From NCBI GenBank assembly GCA_035591015.1, contig JAXIUW010248059.1, positions 1 through 17,386 on the forward strand: 17,386 bases of DNA. The letters run 5' to 3'. Shown here piece after piece: positions 1 to 8,765 of this stretch. This DNA comes from Cephalothrix simula. Its lineage: Eukaryota; Nemertea; Palaeonemertea; Archinemertea; Cephalotrichidae. The position numbers and the translations under genes were made by a program. Each line of letters begins with the position of its first letter. Positions within the stretch are counted from its first letter, which is position 1. The notes under the pieces were generated by a model. That model was not told where the DNA came from. It ran no database searches and worked only from the letters and a program-made list of their open reading frames with translations.

Positions 1-298
1 GCATAAATTACCGTACTTTCCCCAAACGTTACTGAGATATCGGACATTTTAAGGCTCCAGAACGAGGCCATTTTATGACGTCAACACCATAGGTCACATG
101 ATTGAGATAAGAAGTTAAAATTTGGTATGCGGGTATTAAACGATCATGTTTATATGTGCTCTTCATACAAACATATAGCCTAAAATGAACAGAAACAGAG
201 TTAGAGGGTGTCAAAAATCCGGCCTTCTGACGTCATCAAATGACCACCATTTTGGAACGGTTTGCTCAAGATTCAAACTAGTACCCTTAATCGAATTG
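1..298. other. Non-coding sequence, no gene seen
   Basis: I see no coding exon, RNA gene or bounded element here. The stretch has two TGACGTCA-like words (around 77-84 and 229-236), each close to a CCATTTT word. This suggests it belongs to the same decayed repeat family as the adjoining direct repeats. It probably lies in the intron upstream of the zinc-finger exon. Confidence 0.4.
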
Positions 299-517
299 TC
301 GGACCCAAAATTGCCTTGAAACCACACCAAACTCGAAAAATACCTTCCTGGTGACATTAATGGCCGAAAAAGGGTCATTTTGGTAGCCATTTTTAAAATA
401 GCCGAAATCGGCCACTAATATTCAAAATCTGTTCTTGTATACGGCGGATTCGGATTCAGCGGACAAAATTACCTTAGAAACCAATGAGAAAAGTTAGACA
501 CACCCCTGGTGTCAATT
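299..517 (+). repeat. Two diverged copies of a direct repeat, period about 159 bp
   Basis: Segment 299-358 (CGGACCCAAAATTGCCTTG, then ACC-rich DNA ending in CCTGGTGACATT) is matched by 458-517 (CGGACAAAATTACCTTAG, ending in CCTGGTGTCAATT). The order is the same and both copies follow an ATTCGGAT- or ATTGT-like lead-in. The identity is obvious by eye but imperfect, so the duplication is old. No terminal repeats or target duplications are visible. It could be a dimer of a satellite-like unit or part of an unclassified transposon. Confidence 0.45.
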
Positions 518-867
518 CTTTTGCCCTCAGACCTGTCTATAATTAGAATTTTCGAGCAGAGGACTTCAAAAGAGAATTTTAGTTGGTTTTCATATTATAA
601 GTTCTTAAATTGAGTATATGCTAGGTTAATAGCAATACATGACTTTGACTTCCTTTTTTGCTTCAGGTGCTTTTGTAATATATTTTCCGAGAAAGAAAAA
701 AATTTTTGAAGAAATATTTTAACTTAAAAACTTGGTACCTTTAGCTATATAACTCAGTTCTTGTATGTTTTTGCTTCTAGTCTGGAATACACAAATGGAA
801 GGAAAAATTGGTTGAGGCATGGCTTTAAGTTAGTAAACCGTACCACCCCCAAGGGTTTATCATATTA
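518..867. other. AT-rich non-coding stretch
   Basis: No open frame of note, RNA gene or repeat boundary was found. The text is ordinary AT-rich intronic or intergenic sequence with short A and T runs. Confidence 0.4.
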
Positions 868-1087
868 GGGGTATAGGAACCCCCATAACCTATAAATCAG
901 TGGAAAGGGCATGCGAAATGGAGTAAAATGGTAGTAGTTTCATATCCGTACCACCACATGGATTTTGAACATTTTTGATCATCATTATCCACCAGGTGGT
1001 GGTAGGGACATGAAACCACCATTTTACTGCATTTTCAATATCCTTTCCAGGGATGTAGGCCTATAGTTTATGGAGGTTCCTATTTCC
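868..1087. mobile_element. Foldback / MITE-like inverted repeat
   Basis: The left arm (868-961) and right arm (992-1087) are reverse complements with a few mismatches and small indels. Shared blocks in arm order are ATAGGAACC-CCATAA-CTATA, TGGAAAGG, AGTAAAATGGT, GTTTCAT-TCC-TACCACCAC and TGG. About 30 bp (ATTTTTGATCATCATTATC region) form the loop. Such long arms with a short loop are typical of non-autonomous foldback elements or MITEs. I could not identify a convincing target-site duplication, so the outer limits are approximate and the superfamily is unassigned. Confidence 0.6.
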
Positions 1088-1172
1088 CACCAAAAAAAAT
1101 CTATAATTTGCTTATTTTCGGCAATTTTTTCTAGGTCATCTAGGAGGTAATTCCCTAAAAACAACTCTAGAT

Positions 1173-1537
1173 TTGTATCCAACATTTTGTTTTTTAGATC
1201 TTTATTTGAAACTTGACGTCTCTCCTCAGAAATCCAAGCATCTTAAGATCCAGGGCTCAGCTTTTGAAGTCCTTGAATCTCTTGTGGACTTCTGCCATTT
1301 AAATCTTTCTGTCGGTCCCCCAATTTTCATAAACCTTCTGGCAGCTTTGGGCCCAAACCTACTCCTGTGACATCATCTAACCTCTTAGGTATACGAATCA
1401 ATAATGCTCCAGATTCTGAGTATTGAATTCATGATCAATTGTTTGGTAGATTTATTGATTTGGACAGTCTAGTCTCTCAGAACACCGAATGGAATTCTTT
1501 GGAGCATACCTTTATTGAAATTGATATTTTACTCTGA
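1173..1537 (+). pseudogene. Decayed retroelement coding fragment (reverse transcriptase C-terminal / post-RNase H remnant)
   Basis: Frame 1 (1173-1370) ends in a stop. It encodes a peptide with LKLDVSPQKSKHLK and, about 20 residues on, SLVDFCHLNLSVGPPIFINL. This resembles the region just after the RT palm in DIRS/gypsy-type elements, where a VSxPQEK-like segment precedes a 'SLxGxxxF....GRPFL..L' segment. A second frame (1385-1537, one internal TGA) has an INNAPDS stretch followed by QNTEWNSLEHTFIEID. That is reminiscent of the 'NN.ADSLSR ... EWSL...F..I' stretch downstream of RNase H in the same elements. The two pieces are in different frames and almost adjacent, so the RNase H core would be deleted. 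I matched these patterns from family knowledge only; no intact motif such as YxDD is present. If correct, this is a dead fragment. Confidence 0.35.
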
Positions 1538-1804
1538 ATTATTTAATAGGTTTGTCATTAAAAATTTTTCCAGATGTTTATTAAAAATCTTTGAAGCAGA
1601 ATTTTCATAAAATTCTTTAAATTTCTAATTGATTTTTTACCTATATGGGTGTGGCATAGACATTGACCCTGGAGGATATCAAATTTATCGTGGTGATGAG
1701 TTTATTGAACAGGCTTCAGGTCACCTACATTGTACATCTAGTTAAGTAAAGTTTATTTCAATTTCTGTTCAGAAAATCCAGAAGAAGCCCTAATGGCAAT
1801 AAAG
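1538..1804. other. AT-rich non-coding stretch
   Basis: Nothing recognisable. It separates the retroelement-like fragment from the SINE-like patch and may contain more decayed element sequence. Confidence 0.35.
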
Positions 1805-2016
1805 TCCTTCGTCATGGCTTGTGTGAGTTCGAGTCTTACCATCGGCAGATCGCGAGTGGCAGATGTTGGGTGGCTCGGTCAGCGTTAAAAAAAGTGGAGC
1901 GGGGACTAGGAACTGCGAAAACGCCCGAAGAGCTAAGTGCACTTCATATGGGCTTGCAGTGGCCCCTTCCCTATGGTATAAAAACCCCGACTCTAGTGGA
2001 ATATAGAAAATAGCGA
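1805..2016 (+). mobile_element. tRNA-related SINE-like fragment
   Basis: GAGTTCGAGTC at 1825-1835, followed by TTACC, is a good match to a tRNA B box (GGTTCGANTCC) with the start of an acceptor-side stem. TGGCTCGGTCAGCG at 1871-1884 resembles a tRNA A box. The patch is much richer in G and C than its surroundings, runs to about TATAGAAAATAG, and has no intron-like or coding logic. The order (B-like before A-like) does not fit one simple tRNA head, so this is either a 5'-truncated element with a body domain or two fragments joined. An open frame of 64 codons on + and one of 103 on - cross it, but both look like chance readings of a GC-richer repeat. Confidence 0.45.
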
Positions 2017-3829
2017 AAGTCGATGACCTTTCACATAGAACTTTTAGAACCACAACTAACTGTAAATTTATATTCCCGTATATTTGTATGGGTATTTCCA
2101 AGTACCCTTAGATTTTTGATTTAGGCCACTGCCCAATGGATTAATAGTAATGAAATATCGCAAGAATTAAAATTTTAACCAGATTTAATCTAAAATGACA
2201 TTTTGAATCCGTCTCTGAAGTGTTCTTATTAGATAAATTGTTTTGGATTTGATTACCCTCTCCTGCCCTAAAATTTACAATTTGGATGCCTTGACGCCAC
2301 AGACTACAAAAAGTCACATTTTTGTCTTTAACCCTTTCGCCCCCCCCCAATCAAATTTTGTATTGCTAATTTAAGTTCCGACATGCGCATTGAAAAAAAT
2401 ATGATGTTTACTTCCAATTTTTAGCGTTTATAGCACGGTTTTATCTTTTTTCGTTAATTTTTTGAGAAAAATAACAATTAATGTTGATTTTTACAATCAA
2501 AATGGCGGCCAGAAGACGAAAAAAATTTTCACAAAAATTGCTGCCAATTTGTGTGTAGTGACCTTGGTCTCAATATGAAGCTTATAACTGCGCATTTATT
2601 TTGGTATATTTTATTCAACTTCAAAATACATTATAGTACCCTACCCTAAGCTAAATCTAAAAAAAATTATAATTTTCTTCATTTTTGGGCCCGCCCTGCG
2701 CCCCCACTCACTGGCCCGCACTGACCTGCATATGTTGGTAACTCTCCGATTCTTTATTTCATAAGCTTTAGGAAAAATATAGGTTTTATGTTTTAAGTAA
2801 ACAATCAGTGAGTTATTATCGATTATTTGAGAAAAGTCTAGATCACCAATTTTAGCAAATTCTTAACTTCGTCGACAAGGGTTAAGATAAGACTTATAAT
2901 AAAGAGAATTTATTTTGATTTACTCATTCACCCTACGTCATGTGTTTATCTGTTTTCCTTCATATCAAGATCACATATCATTACCAAAGCTTTAAATTTC
3001 TCCTTTTTCATTTTTTCTACAAAATAAAAAACAGCCTCTTTAAATTTCAACTCACTTTTTCTTTATTTTTAGTACGGATCAGATCGGCAGGTTACTGTCC
3101 AAAGCTAGATATTTTCTTCGAAATAAGATAGCTTGTTAAGTGCTGAAAATGGATCCGGGGGAATAAAGTATCACATCAATGCCTCTAAAGATCATAGCCC
3201 GGAAGTCATTTTTTTAAAGAAATCTCTTCTCATATATCTTTTTATCTCTTTTGGGGTCTTTTTTTATCTTCTGAAGTAAATTCTCGTGTTTTTGTAGGAT
3301 ATATGAAAAGTTTAGATGATCGAAATATGATATTTTATTGATATTAAGTAACAAAATTTCTTAACGATTTTGTTCCTGGAGAAATTTGGGCGTATTATAT
3401 AAATCATCACCCCCAATGTATCAATTTCAAGAAATTTATCTCCACATTTATGATTTTTGCCCACCTTGTTAAATTAAAAAGTTGCAACGTGTAATAAGTT
3501 GAAAAAATCTTTTTCAAATTTTGCGAAAAAGGCCACCTGAAGTAGAATGAGTCACAAGTTCCCTTCATGTCCTAAGAATGAACTGACTTTGATTATATTT
3601 GCATGAAGGGGGTTTTAGTTAGATTATACGTGATTGAAAAATCACTTTTCACGTAATACCGGAATTAAAAATCTAAATCTTAATGTTACAGATCCGGATA
3701 TTTTCTTAAATTCACTTCCATCCTCATTGGATGGTCATGTCTAATCTTTTTAAATAGCGTTTATTAAGAAATTTATTAAGTAAAACTTTGTTCAAATGAA
3801 CGTTTTAATCTTTTAAAACTTTCAGCGTT
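2017..3829. other. AT-rich probable intron, no gene seen
   Basis: I found no exon-like reading frame, RNA gene or bounded element. Visible details are a C9 run at 2341-2349, a GC-richer patch around 2690-2730, and a small hairpin GTGATT-GAAA-AATCAC near 3630. The chance open frames here (for example 2940-3131 on +) are compositionally like translated AT-rich DNA and have no recognisable motif. Confidence 0.45.
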
Positions 3830-3847
3830 CCATTGGTGCCATTGGTA

Positions 3848-3867
3848 CCCTCGAGGCTATTCGAGGG
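3848..3867. repeat. Short hairpin CCCTCGA / TCGAGGG
   Basis: A perfect 7-bp stem (CCCTCGA, 3848-3854; TCGAGGG, 3861-3867) encloses a 6-nt loop. It uses the same half-site as the two 14-bp palindromes about 470 bp downstream. A direct CCATTGGT duplication lies just before it. Confidence 0.5.
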
Positions 3868-3978
3868 AACTCTCCTTCCCCCTGGTGCATCCCCGCCAAC
3901 ATTTAGTATTAAGTTACTACCCCGGGCTCCTTCCTTCCGGAAAATGAGGAGTGAATGGAATGCTCACCTCGTCTTCTT

Positions 3979-4061
3979 CTAGACTGGAAATCCATCTGAA
4001 TTTCATCGGATTAGTAATTTCTCAATCTGGTTGCAGAAATAAGGGTAGGTTTCCAGTCTAG
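3979..4061. repeat. 12-bp perfect inverted repeat
   Basis: CTAGACTGGAAA (3979-3990) is the exact reverse complement of TTTCCAGTCTAG (4050-4061). About 59 bp separate the arms. The surroundings (3830-4420) are visibly more GC-rich than the rest of the upstream region. This could be the remnant of a small foldback element or a structured intronic segment. Confidence 0.5.
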
Positions 4062-4324
4062 GAGAAAGTATCAGTTAAAATGCATAACTCGTCGGGGAGG
4101 TATAAAACACAATCCGCCAGATAATGGTATTTTTCTAATTTAATTTTAAATTTAATTATAAAATTTTGAAAGTTACCAAGCAAGAAACAAAATGATAACA
4201 TGAATTAAAAGAAACTATATTTGTCATTTCATGGGCCAGTGAAAAGTTGAAGTGACACAGCCGCTATCTTATTTTCCGATCTCCTTCTACCTTTCTCCTG
4301 GTCTGGGGTAGGATGAGGTTGGAA

Positions 4325-4371
4325 GACCCTCGATCGAGGGACCTCCATGAGGAGGACCCTCGATCGAGGAT
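4325..4371. repeat. Duplicated 14-bp palindrome CCCTCGATCGAGGG flanking a hairpin
   Basis: CCCTCGATCGAGGG (4327-4340) is a perfect palindrome. It recurs at 4357-4370 with its last G changed to A. Between the two lies CCTCC-ATGA-GGAGG (4342-4355), itself a 5-bp stem with a 4-nt loop. The block therefore contains three consecutive self-complementary units with a 30-bp repeat spacing, and it lies about 210 bp before the splice acceptor. Confidence 0.6.
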
Positions 4372-4555
4372 GACGTATTTCCGGTTGTAGGATGAGCAAT
4401 GGAACGTACTTTCGAGGGAATCAATTAAACGATACCACTGCGTTATTTATGCAACCAGTACGCTTGTTGGTTCAGTCAGTATATGTTGCAAATCTATAGC
4501 CAGTCAAATCATCTGCTGATAAAAGTTCAGAATATTTGTGCTTCTGATTTTTTAA

Positions 4556-4578
4556 AACATTTCTTCTTCTGTTTTCAG
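4556..4578 (+). promoter_or_regulatory. 3' splice site (polypyrimidine tract and AG)
   Basis: A pyrimidine-rich run (TTTCTTCTTCTGTTTTCAG) ends in CAG at 4576-4578. The zinc-finger frame is open from here onward and closed by a TAA at 4553-4555. Coding similarity (a complete C2H2 finger) begins 51 bp later. The first exon base (A, 4579) completes a codon split after its second base, so the intron is phase 2. Confidence 0.85.
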
Positions 4579-6058
4579 ACACACAGACTGTGATGGCAGT
4601 GATCCCCGTCGCACCAAGAGATACAGTTGTTTCGCCTGTGAATTCAAGAGCAAATGGCTTTATAACTTGAAAAGACATATTCAAGTGCACAAAGACTATC
4701 AAAAATACTTTGCCAACAAAATTCATGTCATCGAAGGAAATGGAGAAAGCTCACAAGGAAAAGATGGAGGCTCAACGCCTGCTACCCCGGACGGTAAAGT
4801 GAAAAGAGAGTTTATATGTCGGGAGTGTGGTTTCTGCTCTCCATCATTAGCAGATGTTGAAGCCGATGTGTTGAAACACGGAGCCGTTGAAGTTTTAGAG
4901 TGTAGAAGGTGCTCCTTTCGCACATCAAGTCTATCACGATATCAGGAGCACGCCTCGGTCCATAGTAATGATGATAGCTCACCAGGGGGCGTTGCTAACT
5001 CCAAATCTCCAGACAAAGGAACAACCTCAGATAATACAAATAATAATAGATATCTACACCATTCAATATCAATGTCTAGCACCGCGTCAGATCAGGGTAA
5101 TAATACATTTATTCCAATCAGGGATGGACTTGTGAAAGAAGAGCCGGCAGATAACGGGTATGAAGAGTCGGACAAGAAAAATGGCCCTGTAGTTCATCGC
5201 TCACTTTTAGAAGGGTATGATCGACAGAGATCATTAGAAAGTCAACATTCGATGGAAACTGATGACGTCATGAGTGGTGCTAATTCTACCAGATCTGAGG
5301 TTCATCATGAGCGTCCAAGTCCAGCTTTAGAAGATGGTAGACAGGGGCACCCTCTAATGGACGTTTGGCCGCATGCCTCACGTATGTATCTATCTCAGGG
5401 ATCCTTAGGTATGTCACCTGCTGTGGTGGGTATGAGATTCTTGCCGCCCCCAGAGCAGTCTCATCCCCTACATTATCCATTGCATTTGGCGGAGACTGGT
5501 TCCCAGTTTCCGCGCAATTTAATCGATGCGTCTAATGTAGTTGGTAGTTTATATGGAAAGAGACATGAGCCTTTGCCTAATTTGAGCCCCCCTGTTACTC
5601 AGGGGCGGGACGGAGATGGCATGCGCCCATCTTTGTCAAATAATCTGCGATTATCGATTGGCGAGCACAGCAGATCGGCAGTGTCACCTGGTGGCGAAAT
5701 CAGTAGACCAACCAGCGCCACTGGATCGTCTGGGTGTCCTAAAGATGATTCACCGAACGGGGACCGTGAAAAGCAGGGCCGCAGTTTCAATCGCTGCAAG
5801 ATATGCAAATTTGAAACTTTTAATAGAAAACTGTATAGGGATCATCTTAATGAATGTTATAAGCGACGGATACAACTTGGAAAAACAATGTATAGGTGTC
5901 AAGTTGAAGTCTGCAACTATATAACGAGTAGATTGGGTAATTTGAGACGCCACGAATGGACTATTCACCGAATTCATCGTCCGTTGAAATTTCGAAGGAG
6001 GCAAGGAGGACCAATTATTATCCCCCAGGATTCTCCGAGCCTTGAGCTTCAAGAATAG
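4579..6058 (+). CDS. Terminal coding exon of a C2H2 zinc-finger protein (5' part outside window)
   Basis: This is a nuclear, probably DNA-binding, zinc-finger protein. The exon gives 492 complete codons before TAG at 6056-6058. There is no initiator in the exon: the frame enters through the splice acceptor. In exon numbering, finger 1 is residues 17-37 (C-x2-C-x12-H-x3-H). A degenerate finger follows at 80-100 (C-x2-C-x16-H, no clear fourth ligand). Finger 3 is 108-128 (C-x2-C-x12-H-x3-H). A long Ser/Gly/Pro/Asp/Asn-rich, probably disordered linker runs from about 130 to 400. At the C-terminus are a C2HC finger (C406, C409, H422, C426) and a finger with unusual spacing (C440-x4-C445-x12-H458-x4-H463), then a basic tail (LKFRRRQ) that may serve nuclear localisation. 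VKEE at 185-188 fits the sumoylation consensus. The layout recalls metazoan transcriptional regulators, but I do not recognise the orthologue. No other coding exon was found in the window. Confidence 0.93.
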
Positions 6059-7704
6059 GTCCTGAAAAAGATTCGGTTATCGGTAAAAATTTAAACTCAG
6101 TGTGTTTAAGTTAACCATCCAGGAAGCGAAAGTTAAATTTGGTGATATTTATATTTAAAATCGCCGCCAGGTGTCCGCTTTTTAAAATATTCTAGTACTG
6201 ATAGATCCTTTTCCCGTGCATTTGTCATAAATGTTCGTTTTCTTTAAAATGTGTCGTGGGATCTGCACATAACTCAACAGGTCACCAAAATATAGACTTA
6301 TTTCCGTGTTTGGTAAAATTGGTCCGTGATTGATGAGATAACCGCCGTGGTACCAACAGCCAGGGTATTGCTTTTCGTTTATTGTGTGATATTCTTACCT
6401 CCTTGTCTGTGATGTAAAACTAAAGTTAGGACTTCTTTTAATGTTTGAAAATTATGTGCCAATGAATTTAAACTTAGTTTAAATGTTTCAAAAATAACTC
6501 TTCAGAGCATAGAGTCTAATATTGTTGGTTATTAAAAAATTTTATTTTTCATTTAACCTTATGATTGAAGTAGCATTCTTTTTAGGTATCATATCAATTG
6601 ATCTATTTCGGAATACTTTCGTCAAAGAATTGGTCCATATTCTTTTGAGAATATTGAACTTCAGAAACTATATAAAAACTCACTTAAAGAATTGTTCGAT
6701 CTGGTCTTGAAATTGATATCCCATGTTTTTCGGATTTTTCTTTACTTCAACCATTTTGATTTTTATGTTTATCTCCAATGGACAGCAAAAAGTCATCTTT
6801 TTTATATTGAAAATGCATGTTATCCAATAACTCAATATTTTCCTCAGTTTGATATTTTGCCTATTTATGAATGCTACTATGATATACTTGGCATATACTT
6901 TGACAAGTGCATACCTTTATGCACAATGTATATTGTTAAATGTTTGTTTTATATTTGTTTTTGTTCTAATAGTAAATATTAAGAGGGGCTACTAAAAGTA
7001 ATAATTATCCTAATAACCTTTTTAATACGTTATTACGTAAACTTAGAATTTTGAACTAACCTTTTTATCGTAAATGAACACGGTTATGTTGTGCTCTGAT
7101 TGGGTCTAATTTTTGTCCTTAGTAAGGACCTAATGTTTGTTTTATTCAAAAATCGTGATTATATTATTTATTTAAGGTTTTGTTGTGGATTCTTTTAAAA
7201 TGTTGTTCAAAATTAGGAGTTATCTAATATGATTTGTATATACTTTGGAAAGTATGATTTAAACGAAGCCTACTTGTTGACCGTTCTATGAATAATATAT
7301 ATTCTACAAAAAAACTGTTAAAACTTTAAAATGATACCTAAAATCGTTTTAAAATGTTTTTTTTCACCTTAAGATGATGCCAAAAACATTAAAATGCATC
7401 AATGACATCAAAAATTGTTTAATCTTTAAATGCATCAAACTGTACCGTTGGGTTGTTCATATCATTTTTTGTTTCAAACAAGATAAGCTAGCAGACAAAA
7501 AGAATTTAACCACAAACACACGTTTTAGCGTCAGACCTTTAGAATAATTCATTCTTAAATTATTCATTTTTAAATAGATTTGCATTTATTTTAAAAAATC
7601 TTTCATGTTTGTACTTTGAACTTTTAGAGATTTATGGTCTACGAAAGTTTTTATATCTAAAACGCTAAACAAATTATGGCAACGAAGTCGTACAGTTTTT
7701 TGCC

Positions 7705-7710
7705 AATAAA
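7705..7710 (+). promoter_or_regulatory. Candidate proximal poly(A) signal AATAAA
   Basis: Canonical AATAAA about 1.65 kb after the stop codon, followed within about 20 nt by TTTGTATATTTGTGTG, a GU-rich downstream element. Several other hexamers exist, so this is one option among several. Confidence 0.35.
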
Positions 7711-8245
7711 TTTTGTATATTTGTGTGAAAAAACGAAATAACATATTATTGGATATACTAAGCCTTCGCATAATTTTATCCCCGGAATTTTTATCCTCAA
7801 ACTTATTTAAATGAGAGCTTATACCAGAGTTTGATTTATTGAAGCATTGTTTATAGGAAAGCATTGTTTATATTGTATAATTGTTCTCAGGGATTGTATA
7901 GCGCCAGACTTTGATATTTGCTCTCAATCGCATAATGATTTGCCTTTTATTTTATCTTGTTTTAAAAAAATGTAGTAACCATTATTCCTAGATTGGTCGT
8001 TGTAATATGAATCATTTGATTTTGACAGTCAAGTTACATATGTTTTTGATTTTTGATATGAAAAACATTGCACATCATTTTAAATCAACATCTGCTACCA
8101 TGAATTATATTCTGTTAAATATCACTATTAGATTGAGCAGGCAGGCCTTTTTAGTTCTTCGTTTGCCTTTGATTTTATAATTAATTAAGCTCTACATGTA
8201 TTATTAATTTGAAACCAAAATTAGAAAAAAATCTCATAAGTTAAC

Positions 8246-8251
8246 AATAAA
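8246..8251 (+). promoter_or_regulatory. Candidate poly(A) signal AATAAA
   Basis: AATAAA within an A/T-rich context, followed by a TTTCTCTTTTCTC pyrimidine tract about 15 nt downstream. Expected by chance at some frequency in such AT-rich DNA. Confidence 0.25.
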
Positions 8252-8345
8252 AATTTAAAAATTTCTCTTTTCTCAAAATTTTTGTCAAACAAAGCTCGGA
8301 TATTAACATATGTAGGCTTGAAATTTTTTTTTGGGGGGGGGGACG

Positions 8346-8445
8346 CAATTCTCTTGATCTATGTCATTTTTAACAAGAATTTTTTCTAAGAATTTTTAAC
8401 ATTTTGCAATTTACAATTTACAAATGTCATAGTTCTTGAGAATTG
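8346..8445. repeat. Small imperfect inverted repeat
   Basis: CAATTCTCTTGATCTATG (8346-8363) pairs with CATAGTTCTTGAGAATTG (8428-8445) at 15 of 18 positions. The intervening 64 bp are AT-rich. It begins just after the T9G10 tract and may be a decayed foldback remnant. Confidence 0.4.
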
Positions 8446-8758
8446 AGCCTTTCCCAAAACTGTTGATGCCAGCATGTATTCAGTAAGGTCTCCGAGTTAT
8501 TTGAAAAGGGGTCAGCGTTAGTGTTAGGCAATGGATTTGACTATGTTCAAAATCCTACCCTTTCTATAACAAAAAAGCGTTATGATTTTGATTATTTGAA
8601 AAGAAAATATTTTAAAATGAAGACTCTGTAAAAAAGTTAGAAAAGTATGTGATGTTTATGACAATAATTGAAAAATATTAAGTCATCAAATTCACTTTAA
8701 AATTGGCTATTATAATATCTCTCTCTGCCTATTATAAAATTAATGATTTTATTTGTTA

Positions 8759-8765
8759 GATAAAG
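8759..8765. repeat. Left target-site duplication GATAAAG
   Basis: GATAAAG lies immediately before the CAGGGGG terminus of the MITE and is repeated exactly after its other end at 9313-9319. Confidence 0.75.

Larger units (their letters stand above)
6059..8345 (+). other. Proximal 3' UTR and AT-rich downstream sequence
   Basis: The sequence directly after the stop codon must begin the 3' UTR, because no splice-donor-like or coding continuation is evident. It is strongly T-rich on the + strand. It contains a near-palindrome ATTTAAAC-TTA-GTTTAAAT (6466-6484), a Pumilio-type word TGTATATA (7235-7242), a 17-bp-period duplication (AAGCATTGTTTATA at 7842-7855 and 7859-7872), and candidate poly(A) hexamers at 7705 and 8246. 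Open frames of 60-100 codons (for example 6692-6982) are AT-rich chance frames. T9 followed by G10 (8324-8342) is a striking homopolymer junction. Confidence 0.5.

Noticed and set aside
1825-1840. Functional tRNA gene
   Set aside because: Only a B box and a few acceptor-side bases are visible. No correctly spaced A box, anticodon arm or matching acceptor stem precedes it.
1790-2101. 103-codon open frame on -
   Set aside because: It overlaps the GC-richer SINE-like patch. The lack of stops is explained by composition, and no protein motif is present.
4667-4669. TTG read as the start of the zinc-finger protein
   Set aside because: It lies inside the first finger (between its Cys and His ligands). 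The frame continues upstream to the splice acceptor, so it is an internal Leu codon.
5616-5924. Second open frame inside the zinc-finger exon
   Set aside because: A shadow of the real reading frame, which has intact finger ligands throughout.
6692-6982. 96-codon open frame on +, hydrophobic and Tyr/Phe-rich
   Set aside because: It lies in the 3' UTR/T-rich region. The apparent membrane-like composition follows from T-rich codons, not from a gene signal.
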